The notes beneath the pieces were generated by a model that had not been told where the DNA came from, did no database searches, and saw only the letters and a program-made list of their open reading frames with translations. A stretch of 48,592 bases of DNA, taken from a virus. Every line of letters begins with the position of its first letter. Positions within the stretch are counted from its first letter, which is position 1. Where the stretch lies: positions 1 through 48,592 of IMG/VR virus record IMGVR_UViG_3300026157_000003. One strand, given 5' to 3'. Below, piece after piece: positions 8,809 through 16,495 of the stretch. A program made the translations under genes and the position numbers.

Positions 8809-9549
8809 ATGACAGATCGCGCAAAAATCACAAAAGAGATTGAGTTGAGACTTGGTGGCCAGATGGTTGACGTTGAACTCGACCCTGAGCACTATGAACT
8901 ATCAATCGACAAAGCCTTAGAAAAATATAGACAACGAAGTGAGAACGCTGTCGAAGAAAACTTTCACTTTTTTGAGATTACCGAAGATGTCAACACATAC
9001 ACATTTCCAGACAATATCATTGACGTAAAAGATCTTTACGGAAGAGTAAGCGGAACAACATCAACCGGTGTTGAGTTTGAACCATTTGAAGCAAACTACT
9101 GGAACACCTTCCTGCGCGGCTATGGAAGCGGACAGAGCGGAACACTTGCTATGTATGACTTCCTAGCTCAATATCACGAAACCCTTGGTCGTTTGTTCGG
9201 TGCTGAATACACATATACGTGGAACCGCACCAAGCACCAGTTGATATTGCACCGTCGACCACGATATCCGCGTCCTATATACGCACATGTCTATCAATAT
9301 CGTGAAGAAGACGACTTGTTTGTAGATCACTATGCGCTTCCATGGATCAAAGAGTATTCATTGGCTATGAGCAAGTTCATGCTGGGCGAAGCTCGTGGCA
9401 AGTTTGCAACTGTTGCTGGTCCACAGGGAGGCACTACGCTAAATGGCGATCAACTCAAAGCTGATGCAGCAGAAACCATGGCTCAGCTAGAAGAAGATAT
9501 CAAGCTCTACAAAGAAGGTAGTGCTGGGCTTGGAATCATTATAGGATAA
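8809..9549 (+). CDS. 13: Neck protein, gp13-like
   Basis: A 246-residue protein, near the length usual for marine T4-like gp13. The diagnostic region is the C-terminal third: LPWIKEYSLAMSKFMLGEAR, then GKFATVAGPQGGTTLNGD, and the ending GLGIIIG. gp13 joins the head portal to the tail as part of the neck. Start ATG follows SD GCAGGAG. In T4, genes 13, 14 and 15 are collinear; here gp13 is transcribed divergently from gp14-gp15, an inversion that separates partners of the same structure. Confidence 0.85.
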   Translation: MTDRAKITKEIELRLGGQMVDVELDPEHYELSIDKALEKYRQRSENAVEENFHFFEITEDVNTYTFPDNIIDVKDLYGRVSGTTSTGVEFEPFEANYWNTFLRGYGSGQSGTLAMYDFLAQYHETLGRLFGAEYTYTWNRTKHQLILHRRPRYPRPIYAHVYQYREEDDLFVDHYALPWIKEYSLAMSKFMLGEARGKFATVAGPQGGTTLNGDQLKADAAETMAQLEEDIKLYKEGSAGLGIIIG

Positions 9550-9553
9550 GATT

Positions 9554-9787
9554 ATGGATATTAACAGAATAAAAGCTCTTGCGGGTGTTAAGGAAGCTAA
9601 AAAGACTCAAGGTTCACGATTGGATATTGTGGACTTGGATGGAATGACTGTGGGTGATCTGATCAACCATTTACAAACATATTATGATCCAACAGACCGA
9701 ATCTCAGTTGAAGAAGAGTATGCTTACAGAGCGATTGGTGGCAGCCAAGAACCGCAAGACGTGATTAAAATTTATCCAGGCAGTTAA
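9554..9787 (+). CDS. Small protein with LAGVKE-type N-terminus
   Basis: A 77-residue protein of unknown function. The N-terminus MDINRIKALAGVKEAKK is of the same kind as those of the genes at 19069 and 47561 (xRLxxLSGIxE), after which the sequences are unrelated. This looks like an exchangeable N-terminal tag with a possible cleavage site after VKE; see findings. The rest is acidic and ends PQDVIKIYPGS. It follows gp13 after four bases and probably shares its late transcript. Confidence 0.6.
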   Translation: MDINRIKALAGVKEAKKTQGSRLDIVDLDGMTVGDLINHLQTYYDPTDRISVEEEYAYRAIGGSQEPQDVIKIYPGS

Positions 9788-9798
9788 GTAGATTCACA

Positions 9799-10527
9799 AT
9801 GCGTATTCAGGATATTGTAGAATACAAGACCAAAGCTGGTGACGATATTAAATTTGAGTTACACCAGGATTCTGAATCAGATCGAAATTTTAATAGTGAA
9901 TGGATTGTGCACAAGCTGGTCCCCCGAGTCAATGGCAAGGAGGCTGGCTACCTTAAAATATCATACATTCCCAAAGAACGATTTGATGCCAGATATCCAT
10001 CAATGGTTAATTATATTCTAAAACAATACATACCACGAGAACTAGTTGGAACACATTGGCGTAATATGCCTGACGAAGTCAAAAAAACACTAGTGACATA
10101 CACAATTTTGGGTCGATATGTTCCGAGAACACAAGGGTGGGATCTTGCTTGGTCAGATCAAAGCAAGATCAAAGACATGGATAGTGAAACCTTGGATCAT
10201 TATTTGGAAATGGTTGATGATCCAAAACTGAATAAGAATAATGCTCAAGAATTCCAAAAATTTAAGAAATTTCATGTAGACAAGCCTCTTGTTGATTATA
10301 TTAGAGTCAATGAGGACTTCCAAAGACAGCGAATCGCCCTGGCTATGTATCAAGAAGCAGCCAAATGGCTTGACAAGCAAGGCCTTCTTCTCCATGCTAG
10401 TGGACTCCAACAGCCCGCAGCAAAAGCAGCATGGGAAAAAATGAAATCCTTGGGATGGACTGCTCCTGCTCCATCAGATCCTAGCCGAACAGTGATAAAC
10501 CCAAAAAAACTACCTAAAGATAACTGA
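9799..10527 (+). CDS. GNAT-like acetyltransferase domain protein with tag-like N-terminus
   Basis: A 242-residue protein. The C-terminal half has the look of a GNAT fold: DYIRVNEDFQRQRIALAMYQ matches motif A (the acetyl-CoA loop, with QRQRIA in place of the usual Q/RxxGxG/A), followed by an LLLHASGLQQPAAKAAWEKM segment and a final GW, as in many acetyltransferases. The N-terminal third (EWIVHKLVPRVNGKEAGYLKIS) would be the first strands. The start MRIQDIVEYK has an IxE at residues 6-8, like several other genes here. Substrate unknown. The weakened pyrophosphate-loop glycines make activity uncertain. Confidence 0.55.
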   Translation: MRIQDIVEYKTKAGDDIKFELHQDSESDRNFNSEWIVHKLVPRVNGKEAGYLKISYIPKERFDARYPSMVNYILKQYIPRELVGTHWRNMPDEVKKTLVTYTILGRYVPRTQGWDLAWSDQSKIKDMDSETLDHYLEMVDDPKLNKNNAQEFQKFKKFHVDKPLVDYIRVNEDFQRQRIALAMYQEAAKWLDKQGLLLHASGLQQPAAKAAWEKMKSLGWTAPAPSDPSRTVINPKKLPKDN

Positions 10528-10532
10528 TAACC

Positions 10533-10721
10533 ATGACTTATAATCGATATTTTGAACTTGATCTTGAAGATCTTGAAATCATTGAGTCTGCACTTCGGCA
10601 GCAGCTATCAGCTACAGACAGCCCAGATCGCAAGCGTCTGCTTAACGACATGCTAGGCAAGCTACACCAGCAAAAAACGTGGTATCGTCCCAAAGGCAAA
10701 GAACCTTATATTTCTGGTTGA
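10533..10721 (+). CDS. Small conserved phage protein (unknown)
   Basis: A 62-residue protein. The pattern FELDLEDLEIIESALR, then LLGKLH-type text (MLGKLHQQKTWYRP) and a final ISG is one I associate with small conserved proteins of marine phages; no function is known to me. The N-terminal half should be helical. Its last codons overlap the -35 box of the following early promoter. Confidence 0.6.
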   Translation: MTYNRYFELDLEDLEIIESALRQQLSATDSPDRKRLLNDMLGKLHQQKTWYRPKGKEPYISG

Positions 10722-10765
10722 CAAACCAAGGCACATTGCTTATATTGGTAGGGTAAGCAAAGGAG
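10718..10765 (+). promoter_or_regulatory. Early promoter cassette, copy 1 (sigma70-like with dyad and SD)
   Basis: TTGACA (10718-10723), 17 bases, TATATT (10741-10746). A dyad TTGCTTA (10736-10742) / TAAGCAA (10754-10760) overlaps the -10 and the expected start site, and AAAGGAGAT follows at once. The same layout occurs at 11844, 31374 and, more diverged, 32751. Confidence 0.8.
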
Positions 10766-10770
10766 ATATT

Positions 10771-11082
10771 ATGTCCAATCAAGTTGCCCAAACCATTCTC
10801 GACCAGATGGGTGGACGTCAGTTTTTACTGATGGTAGGTGGCAAGAACATGGTTGCTCTCAGCGGTGATGGTGGACTTGCCCTACAGTTTGGCACCGGCG
10901 CCCGAAACCGCGCTAACCGCCTGCGTGTTGAATATGACCACAGCAGCGACACCTATAACGTTGAGTTTGGTCGTATCCGCAAGCTAGAGTGGAAAACGAT
11001 CTCGCGTCATGAAGGTGTTTACGCTGACATGCTGCAAGAGCTGTTCACCGCCGAAACCGGCTTTCACACCACCCTGCGCTAA
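10771..11082 (+). CDS. Conserved small early protein (unknown)
   Basis: A 103-residue protein with ATG six bases after SD AAGGAGAT of the promoter cassette. The sequence (GGRQFLLMVGGKNMV, then ANRLRVEYDHSSDTYNVEFG and GVYADMLQELFTAETGF) resembles a family of about 100 residues that I have seen in many unrelated phages and mobile elements without known function. Base composition is more GC-rich than in the structural genes around it. It heads a three-gene early unit. Confidence 0.7.
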   Translation: MSNQVAQTILDQMGGRQFLLMVGGKNMVALSGDGGLALQFGTGARNRANRLRVEYDHSSDTYNVEFGRIRKLEWKTISRHEGVYADMLQELFTAETGFHTTLR

Positions 11083-11091
11083 GAGGACGTG

Positions 11092-11532
11092 ATGCAAGAC
11101 GATCTTTTTGAAGGCCAGATGACCGACCCCACTGACATCCAGCGTTTTGTCTATGCGGGCCGCGCCCTGTTCACTGTTGTCAGCAAACGCACCGGCACCC
11201 GCTTTACCTACCAAATCAGCCGCAAGCGTGACAAGGATGCAACCATCCGCTTTGTCAGCGCGCTCCGTGGTCCCAACAACGAGACTGATTACGGATACAT
11301 CGGCTATATCGATACTCGTCGTTCTGGACAAGTGCTTTTTGGGCGCAAAGGCAAGCCTGATGCAGCAAGCTTCAAAGCCCTCAACTGGACACTCAAGCAA
11401 GTCTGTGCTGGCAAGATGCCCCAAGAGCTTGAGTTTTACCACAGCGGCACTTGTGGCGCGTGTGGACGGACACTCACTGTCCCTGAAAGTATTCAATCTG
11501 GTCTCGGACCTGTTTGCGCTGGGAGGCAGTAG
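11092..11532 (+). CDS. Zinc-ribbon-like small protein (C-terminal Cys cluster)
   Basis: A 146-residue protein. The C-terminus carries GTCGACGRTLTVPESIQSGL then GPVCAG: three cysteines with C-x2-C and a third about 20 residues later, a layout seen in small phage zinc-binding proteins (DUF6011-like in my memory). The start chosen is ATG 11092, four bases after SD GAGGA; a GTG three bases earlier is too close to the SD. The N-terminal part is basic with alternating strands. Role unknown; nucleic-acid binding is possible. Confidence 0.65.
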   Translation: MQDDLFEGQMTDPTDIQRFVYAGRALFTVVSKRTGTRFTYQISRKRDKDATIRFVSALRGPNNETDYGYIGYIDTRRSGQVLFGRKGKPDAASFKALNWTLKQVCAGKMPQELEFYHSGTCGACGRTLTVPESIQSGLGPVCAGRQ

Positions 11533-11805
11533 ATGCTGACTGAAAAACAAGAAAACCTTTACGACGAATATATGACTCAGGTTGCTGTGCTTCAGAAACA
11601 GGCGATTAAAGCGATTGAAGAGGCTCTGATATGGCACTATCCATATCTTAGTCGGGATGAAATACGTAATGGTGTCATGAAACGTAGTCAGATAGTTGAG
11701 GATGTTGTCAACACCACAGATCTTGTGGAATTGTCTAACCTCATTGAGGATCAACAAGATTATGTAAATGAAAGCATGATGAAAAAACTTTCAGAAAATC
11801 TTTAA
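11533..11805 (+). CDS. Small acidic helical protein (unknown)
   Basis: A 90-residue protein whose ATG directly follows the previous stop (TAGATG), with SD GGGAGG inside the upstream gene. It should be mostly helical (QVAVLQKQAIKAIEEAL, LVELSNLIEDQQDYV). I do not recognise it. Third gene of the early unit at 10771-11805. Confidence 0.55.
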   Translation: MLTEKQENLYDEYMTQVAVLQKQAIKAIEEALIWHYPYLSRDEIRNGVMKRSQIVEDVVNTTDLVELSNLIEDQQDYVNESMMKKLSENL

Positions 11806-11843
11806 GTTATTGAAGACCAAGAAAAATTAGTTTCACTTTCTGG

Positions 11844-11891
11844 TAGACAAACCAAGGCTTTTTGCTTATATTATATGAGTAAGCAAAGGAG
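11844..11891 (+). promoter_or_regulatory. Early promoter cassette, copy 2
   Basis: TAGACA (11844-11849), 17 bases, TATATT (11867-11872). Dyad TTGCTTA (11862-11868) / TAAGCAA (11880-11886) with the same 11-base centre as copy 1, then AAAGGAGAT. The sequence after the -35, AACCAAGG, matches copy 1. Confidence 0.78.
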
Positions 11892-11898
11892 ATACACG

Positions 11899-12243
11899 AT
11901 GGAAATGACGCTCGACAACGCAGTAGACGCCCTGGTTGAAGCCATCAAGGCGGACTACCTGACCTACACCCTGCGTGGCAAAGACGAATTGACTGAGATC
12001 AATGAACAGATGGTCGCAGAGTTCAACGCCGGCTTTGAAGTCCTCCCTGGTCGGAAGTATATCAAGATTGTTTCCAACCGCAGCGTTTGGGGCTTTATTG
12101 TTGCCACTGACACGGACAAGAAGTTCCCCAAGGGCACCATCCTTATGGCTGCTGGCTACAACGCTCCGGCCCGCAACCACAGCCGTGGCAACGTCCTTGA
12201 TGGTGGCTACACCATCCAGTGGACTGGCCCGCTTTACATGTAA
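11899..12243 (+). CDS. Conserved small early protein (unknown)
   Basis: A 114-residue protein. The start is ATG 11899, placed five bases after the cassette SD; an upstream in-frame ATG at 11875 lies inside the promoter dyad and is rejected. The second half (KYIKIVSNRSVWGFIV, then FPKGTILMAAGYNAPARNHS and GNVLDGGYTIQWTGPLYM) is strongly patterned and resembles a widely spread phage protein of unknown function. First gene of an early run that continues to about 13202. Confidence 0.7.
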   Translation: MEMTLDNAVDALVEAIKADYLTYTLRGKDELTEINEQMVAEFNAGFEVLPGRKYIKIVSNRSVWGFIVATDTDKKFPKGTILMAAGYNAPARNHSRGNVLDGGYTIQWTGPLYM

Positions 12244-12253
12244 GGATTGGAAA

Positions 12254-12523
12254 ATGACTATTTTCGAGAAATTTCATGTTGCGTCACTTGTAGCCCTTGC
12301 GTGGGACCGCAAAGAATATCGAACTGTTACCAGCGCAGAAGCCTGGGACATGGGATATGACGTTGAAGGATCCATGTTGATCTGGCAAGGAAACGACGTT
12401 GTTGACTGCACTGCAATCTCTGACGTTGAGAACCCCACAGAGGTTACGGTCGGCGCTGGTGCCGGTCCCAACTATCAGGTTATCGTTTTGGACCTGGAAA
12501 CCGGTGAGATTAGGAACGATTAA
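12254..12523 (+). CDS. Small early protein (unknown)
   Basis: An 89-residue protein with ATG 12254 after SD AAGGA just beyond the preceding stop. The N-terminal half begins FEKFHVASLVALAWDRKEYR; the C-terminal half is beta-rich (YQVIVLDLETGEIRND). No motif recognised. The long open stretch in the same frame upstream overlaps the previous gene and is not part of it. Confidence 0.5.
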   Translation: MTIFEKFHVASLVALAWDRKEYRTVTSAEAWDMGYDVEGSMLIWQGNDVVDCTAISDVENPTEVTVGAGAGPNYQVIVLDLETGEIRND

Positions 12524-12530
12524 TAACGCC

Positions 12531-12698
12531 ATGGCACAGAAACCTGCAAAAATCAAGATGCCCAAAGGCCGCAACCCAGTTGCGGCTACTTTGAGGGATC
12601 CTCGCAGCGGGTTCACCCAACGGACCATTCCTGACAAGCGTGAGACAAAAATAGATCGAAAGCGCAAGCACAAAGGACGACCTTTTGATGAGATATGA
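12531..12698 (+). CDS. Very small basic protein (NPVA..LRDPR motif)
   Basis: A 55-residue protein with about a third basic residues and no hydrophobic core. RNPVAATLRDPRSGFTQR followed by a lysine/arginine-rich tail resembles small basic proteins found in many phages and, loosely, the ribosome-rescue factor ArfA (DPLFRxR plus basic tail). ArfA-like function is only a suggestion. Its end overlaps the next gene by eleven bases. Confidence 0.5.
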   Translation: MAQKPAKIKMPKGRNPVAATLRDPRSGFTQRTIPDKRETKIDRKRKHKGRPFDEI

Positions 12699-12945
12699 TG
12701 ATCCTCGTGCCGCCCTAGTTTGCGAACTGGTTGAAAGATTGCACAAAGAAGCCAAGCTTATTGAAAAGCGATCGCCCGACGTTATGGCGCTAGCAAAGCG
12801 TGACGGCTTCATGATCTATTTTCTTAACTCGCTTTACACAAGTTTGCCTGACGATTCAATGATGGTCGATCATTTTCCACAGGCTCTGGAAAAAATGATC
12901 GATCAATTAGGACAAGATGAAGCAATGAACAAGTTGGAATCATGA
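12688..12945 (+). CDS. Small protein (unknown)
   Basis: An 85-residue protein starting at ATG 12688 (MRYDDPRAA), inside the end of the previous gene; a TTG one codon upstream is less likely. It should be alpha-helical, with an amphipathic start (LVCELVERLHKEAKLIEK). No family recognised. It overlaps the next gene by four bases (ATGA), so the string 12531-13202 is translationally coupled. Confidence 0.5.
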   Translation: MRYDDPRAALVCELVERLHKEAKLIEKRSPDVMALAKRDGFMIYFLNSLYTSLPDDSMMVDHFPQALEKMIDQLGQDEAMNKLES

Positions 12946-13202
12946 CAGAGACAGAATTTGAAAAAAACATGAATGATCTTCGACGCATGAAATTGAAGCG
13001 AGCTCAAGCTCTTCGCCTTGTTGATGAATTCAAGGAATGGTATTGTAAGCAGACTGGCGAACTTTCCGAAGATGAGCAAATAGTCATCATGGGTTTGACT
13101 CGTGACATTCTGAGAGGAACTGAATCCGAGGTAGATAGGCTTACTGAGCGTATTGATGAACGAAACCAGCAAGCCCTCATGAGAAAACTTGAAAGACAAT
13201 AA
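12942..13202 (+). CDS. Small helical protein (unknown)
   Basis: An 86-residue, highly charged, probably coiled-coil protein (NMNDLRRMKLKRAQALRLVD, then ESEVDRLTERIDERNQQALM). Start ATG lies in the ATGA overlap with the preceding stop. No function recognised. Last gene of the early run before the promoter at 13207. Confidence 0.5.
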   Translation: MTETEFEKNMNDLRRMKLKRAQALRLVDEFKEWYCKQTGELSEDEQIVIMGLTRDILRGTESEVDRLTERIDERNQQALMRKLERQ

Positions 13203-13206
13203 GTGA

Positions 13207-13235
13207 TTGATTTTTAAGAGTTTTCATGCTATAAG
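13207..13235 (+). promoter_or_regulatory. Sigma70-like promoter for the dNMP kinase
   Basis: TTGATT (13207-13212), 17 bases, TATAAG (13230-13235), with TGC before the -10 (extended -10 type). It lacks the dyad of the early cassette. SD CTGGAGA and the ATG follow. Confidence 0.6.
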
Positions 13236-13256
13236 TATGAATACTCTGGAGATCAA

Positions 13257-13883
13257 ATGAAAAGAAGAATTATTGGTGTCTGTGGCTTTATCGGTTGTGG
13301 TAAAGGCACAGTGGGCGACATTTTAGTTGAAGATTATGGATTTACAAAACTCAGTTATGCAGATAGGCTGAAAGACACAGTTTCCACCCTCTTTGGTTGG
13401 GATCGTGGCATGGTTGAGGGTGATACACCTGATAGTCGTGAGTGGCGAGAAACACCAGATCCGTGGTGGAGCCAAGAACTTGGATATGATCTCACTCCAA
13501 GATTGGTCATGCAGCGCGTGGGCACAGATTGTATGCGTCGAGGACTTGATGGTCAAATCTGGGTCCTCATGGTCAAGCAGGTGCTTGAACAAAATCCCCA
13601 AACAAATTATGTGATACCTGACGTTCGATTTTATAACGAACGCGATCTCATTCGCAAGATGAATGGCGAGGTGTGGCGTGTTAAACGTGGCCCTGATCCA
13701 GAATGGGTTCAGAAAGCAATTTCTGACAATCGTTATGACACTGATTGGATGCGAGATTATCCAGAAATCCACGAGAGCGAATGGCGCTGGTTGGATTATG
13801 CCACAGAGTTTGAAAAAACGATACCAAACGACGGTGATCTATCAGAACTAAAAAAGCATGTTGAACGCGCAGTAGGTAATTAA
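13257..13883 (+). CDS. 1: Deoxynucleoside monophosphate kinase, gp1-like
   Basis: A 208-residue P-loop kinase. GFIGCGKGTVGD (residues 10-21) is the Walker A loop; SYADRLKDTVSTLFGW (about 34-49) followed by SREWRE and the late TPRLVMQRVGTD is the pattern of phage and bacterial dNMP kinases of the T4 gp1 type. The enzyme converts dNMPs to dNDPs for phage DNA synthesis. It has its own promoter and SD and stands alone between small early genes and the late sheath gene. The residue set looks intact. Confidence 0.85.
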   Translation: MKRRIIGVCGFIGCGKGTVGDILVEDYGFTKLSYADRLKDTVSTLFGWDRGMVEGDTPDSREWRETPDPWWSQELGYDLTPRLVMQRVGTDCMRRGLDGQIWVLMVKQVLEQNPQTNYVIPDVRFYNERDLIRKMNGEVWRVKRGPDPEWVQKAISDNRYDTDWMRDYPEIHESEWRWLDYATEFEKTIPNDGDLSELKKHVERAVGN

Positions 13884-13926
13884 GCACGTAGTTATCACCG
13901 TAACCACCCCAGATAAGTAGCCGCCC

Positions 13927-13934
13927 AATAAATA
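13927..13934 (+). promoter_or_regulatory. Late promoter core for sheath gene
   Basis: AATAAATA about 40 bases before the gp18 ATG, which has its own SD AGGAG at 13963. Confidence 0.6.
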
Positions 13935-13974
13935 CTGGCAGAGCAAAAATATAAGCTTTGACAGGAGATCATAC

Positions 13975-16419
13975 ATGGCTACACTAGTATCACCAGGCGT
14001 TGACGTAACAGTTGTTGACGAAAGCGCATATGCCAGCCCGGGTTCTGGCACAATTCCTCTAGTCATTGTTGCTACAGCACAAGACAAGACAGATCCAACA
14101 GGAACAGAAACTGATGGCATCGCAAAATACACAAAGGCAGCTAATGCCAATCTTGTTGTTCCAGTAACATCACAGAGAGAACTAACCCAATTTTTCGGAG
14201 ACCCGACCTTTGCAGCCACTGAAGGTGCAGAGACAAGCGAATATGGTCTCCTAGCTGCATACAGTTATCTAGGACAAGGCTCACAAGCATACGTTGTCCG
14301 TGCAGACGTTGACCTTGCAGGACTTGAATCAAGCGAAACAGCACCAACTGGACCAGCAAATGGCAACCAGTTTTGGCTAGACACTGACGCTAGCTCATAT
14401 GGTATCCACGTTTGGAGCGGCTCAGCATGGGTCCTACAAACTGTAACCGTTGAGGTTGATCTTGCCGCTGCCAGCGGTGAAGTTTCTGACCCTAAGTCAT
14501 ATACACCATCAACCACCGTGGGCGCAGCAGGAGACTTCCTAGTTGCCGTGCTAAGTGATGGCTCAACTGGATTTGCAATTGGTTATTTCTATAGTGACGG
14601 TTCAGCATGGGAAAGTGTTGACACAGCAAACATTGCTGACCTAGCAGCCACAGCAGTAACATATGCTCCACACTATAGCAGCCCATCATCACCAGCAGCA
14701 GACGACATTTGGGTCAAGACTACGTCACCAGGTAATGGTGTTAATCTTGTCATCTATCAGTCAAATAGCCTGGGTGTTTTCAGCCTTGTTGAGGTTGAAG
14801 GTGTTTCAAACGACGGCGGCACAACTTACGTCGCACAAGATGGAACAAGCGCAACAGACATCATTAATGACATGACCGATGGTAATATTGCACTCAACTT
14901 TACAGCCGCAAATGCTGGTTTTGAGATCGAAGAAGTTGATACCACAGCCAGTGCGATTGCTGAAGAAGTATATGCACAGGCAGCTGAGCCAACTGGAGAT
15001 CCAGTTGCAGGAACATATTGGTATGATCCAACTGTTACAGATCTTGATCTTTACATCAATGACGGAACAGATTGGCTACGTATTGATTCAGCAGACGTAA
15101 CATACTCAACAATAGAGCCAACTTCACCAAGCACAGACGACATTTGGGTTGAAACAGATGGAACAGAAGCTGAATATCCCAAGCTTTACCGTTATGATGG
15201 TTCAAACTGGTTGCTATATGACAACACAGACCAAACCACAGACCGTGGTGTATTGTTCGCTGACTTCACAGCAGACAGCACAATCACAGCAGGTGCCGCA
15301 CACGATTCAAACAGCACTGACTTTGATTCAGCACCAGATGAAGCACTATACCCAACCAACATGCTAGCTGTCAACATGGCGCTGTCAAGCGGAACAGTTC
15401 GTGTATGGACTGAAGGCGTTTCAATCAACGGTGGAGCATCAACTGTTGATGCTTGGACCAATGCTGCCGCAAATAATGCCAATGGCAGCGGCGTGTTTAG
15501 TCGTTTGGCACAACGTAAAGTTATTGCAACAGCAATGCAAGCAGCAGTAGCAGGTAACGAAGATCTACGTGATCCAAATCGTAACTTCACCCTACTTGCG
15601 GCTCCAAACTTCCCAGAACTAACAGACGAGTTGGTAACGCTTAACAGCGACCGTGGCGAAACAGGATTTATCATTATTGATACTCCAATGCGTCTCACAC
15701 CAACAGAAGCTGTTAACTGGGTCCAAGGCACTGGCGCAACAGAAAACGGTGATGAAGGTCTTGTTACAAAGAACACCTACAGTGCGGTTTATTACCCAGC
15801 TGGGCGTTCAACAACACCAGCCGGAACCACAGTAACCGTTCCAGCAAGTCACATGGTGCTCTACACCTACGCATACAACGACAACATCAGCTATCCATGG
15901 TTTGCTCCAGCAGGCTTGACGCGTGGTGTCGTGCAGAACGGTAGCGCAGTTGGTTACATCACAACAGAAGAAGAATTCAAGGCAGTATCACTTAGCCAAG
16001 GCCAGCGTGACGCACTATACTTGAACAAGATGAACCCAATTGCTCAATTCCCTCTAGAGGGTGTAGTTGTGTTTGGTCAGAAGACCCTGCATTCAACCAG
16101 CAGCGCATTGGATCGAGTCAACGTAGCACGTCTCGTTGCTTACCTACGTGAGCGTTTCGACGAGATTGCACGTCCGCTGCTCTTTGAACAGAACGACACA
16201 TTGACACGTCAACGTGCCGTCCAATTGTTCGAAAGCTTCCTAAGCGACTTGCTAACCAAGAGAGCACTCACTGACTTTGCGGTTGTATGTGACGAATCAA
16301 ACAATACACCGATTCGAATCGACCGCAACGAACTATATATTGACGTAGCAATTGCTCCGACCAAGGCGGTGGAATTCATCTACATTCCAATCCGTATTGT
16401 CAACACCGGCGCTCTATAA
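13975..16419 (+). CDS. 18: Tail sheath protein, gp18-like
   Basis: An 814-residue contractile sheath subunit. The N-terminus MATLVSPGVDVTVVDES is the classic sheath start, and the C-terminal 250 residues (LNKMNPIAQFPLEGVVVFGQ, then RVNVARLVAYLRERF and VAIAPTKAVEFIYIPI) form the conserved handshake and core region. It is longer than T4 gp18 (659). The extra length lies at about 120-420 and contains five repeats of one module: P-x-GD-x-W followed by LYxxDGSxW, at about 123-156, 178-214, 233-272, 337-371 and 378-416. These would be exposed on the outside of the tail. SD AGGAGA precedes the ATG. Confidence 0.93.
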   Translation: MATLVSPGVDVTVVDESAYASPGSGTIPLVIVATAQDKTDPTGTETDGIAKYTKAANANLVVPVTSQRELTQFFGDPTFAATEGAETSEYGLLAAYSYLGQGSQAYVVRADVDLAGLESSETAPTGPANGNQFWLDTDASSYGIHVWSGSAWVLQTVTVEVDLAAASGEVSDPKSYTPSTTVGAAGDFLVAVLSDGSTGFAIGYFYSDGSAWESVDTANIADLAATAVTYAPHYSSPSSPAADDIWVKTTSPGNGVNLVIYQSNSLGVFSLVEVEGVSNDGGTTYVAQDGTSATDIINDMTDGNIALNFTAANAGFEIEEVDTTASAIAEEVYAQAAEPTGDPVAGTYWYDPTVTDLDLYINDGTDWLRIDSADVTYSTIEPTSPSTDDIWVETDGTEAEYPKLYRYDGSNWLLYDNTDQTTDRGVLFADFTADSTITAGAAHDSNSTDFDSAPDEALYPTNMLAVNMALSSGTVRVWTEGVSINGGASTVDAWTNAAANNANGSGVFSRLAQRKVIATAMQAAVAGNEDLRDPNRNFTLLAAPNFPELTDELVTLNSDRGETGFIIIDTPMRLTPTEAVNWVQGTGATENGDEGLVTKNTYSAVYYPAGRSTTPAGTTVTVPASHMVLYTYAYNDNISYPWFAPAGLTRGVVQNGSAVGYITTEEEFKAVSLSQGQRDALYLNKMNPIAQFPLEGVVVFGQKTLHSTSSALDRVNVARLVAYLRERFDEIARPLLFEQNDTLTRQRAVQLFESFLSDLLTKRALTDFAVVCDESNNTPIRIDRNELYIDVAIAPTKAVEFIYIPIRIVNTGAL

Positions 16420-16436
16420 TATACGTTGATAATTAT

Positions 16437-16444
16437 GATAAATA
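16437..16444 (+). promoter_or_regulatory. Late promoter core for the membrane-motor-like operon
   Basis: GATAAATA between gp18 and the operon; the expected start site falls about 16450, inside the hairpin at 16446-16476. Confidence 0.6.
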
Positions 16445-16445
16445 A

Positions 16446-16476
16446 GTGGGGCAAGGTGGAAACACTTTTGCCCCAC
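16446..16476 (+). terminator. Hairpin between gp18 and the motor-like operon
   Basis: GTGGGGCAA (16446-16454) pairs with TTGCCCCAC (16468-16476). No T-run follows, so it may work as a weak terminator or processing site for gp18 mRNA, or protect the 3' end. Confidence 0.55.
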
Positions 16477-16495
16477 AATCATTAAGGATAAATTA

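Noticed and set aside
10984-11757. Minus-strand ORF of 257 codons
   Set aside because: It lies opposite three well-signalled plus-strand genes with SD sequences and family patterns (11092, 11533 and the end of 10771); no promoter or SD on the minus strand.
12002-12253. N-terminal extension of the gene at 12254
   Set aside because: The upstream part of the frame overlaps the gene at 11899, which has a cassette SD and family pattern; SD AAGGA before ATG 12254 supports the short form.
15192-15776. Minus-strand ORF of 194 codons
   Set aside because: Opposite the sheath gene; arises from the biased codon use there.
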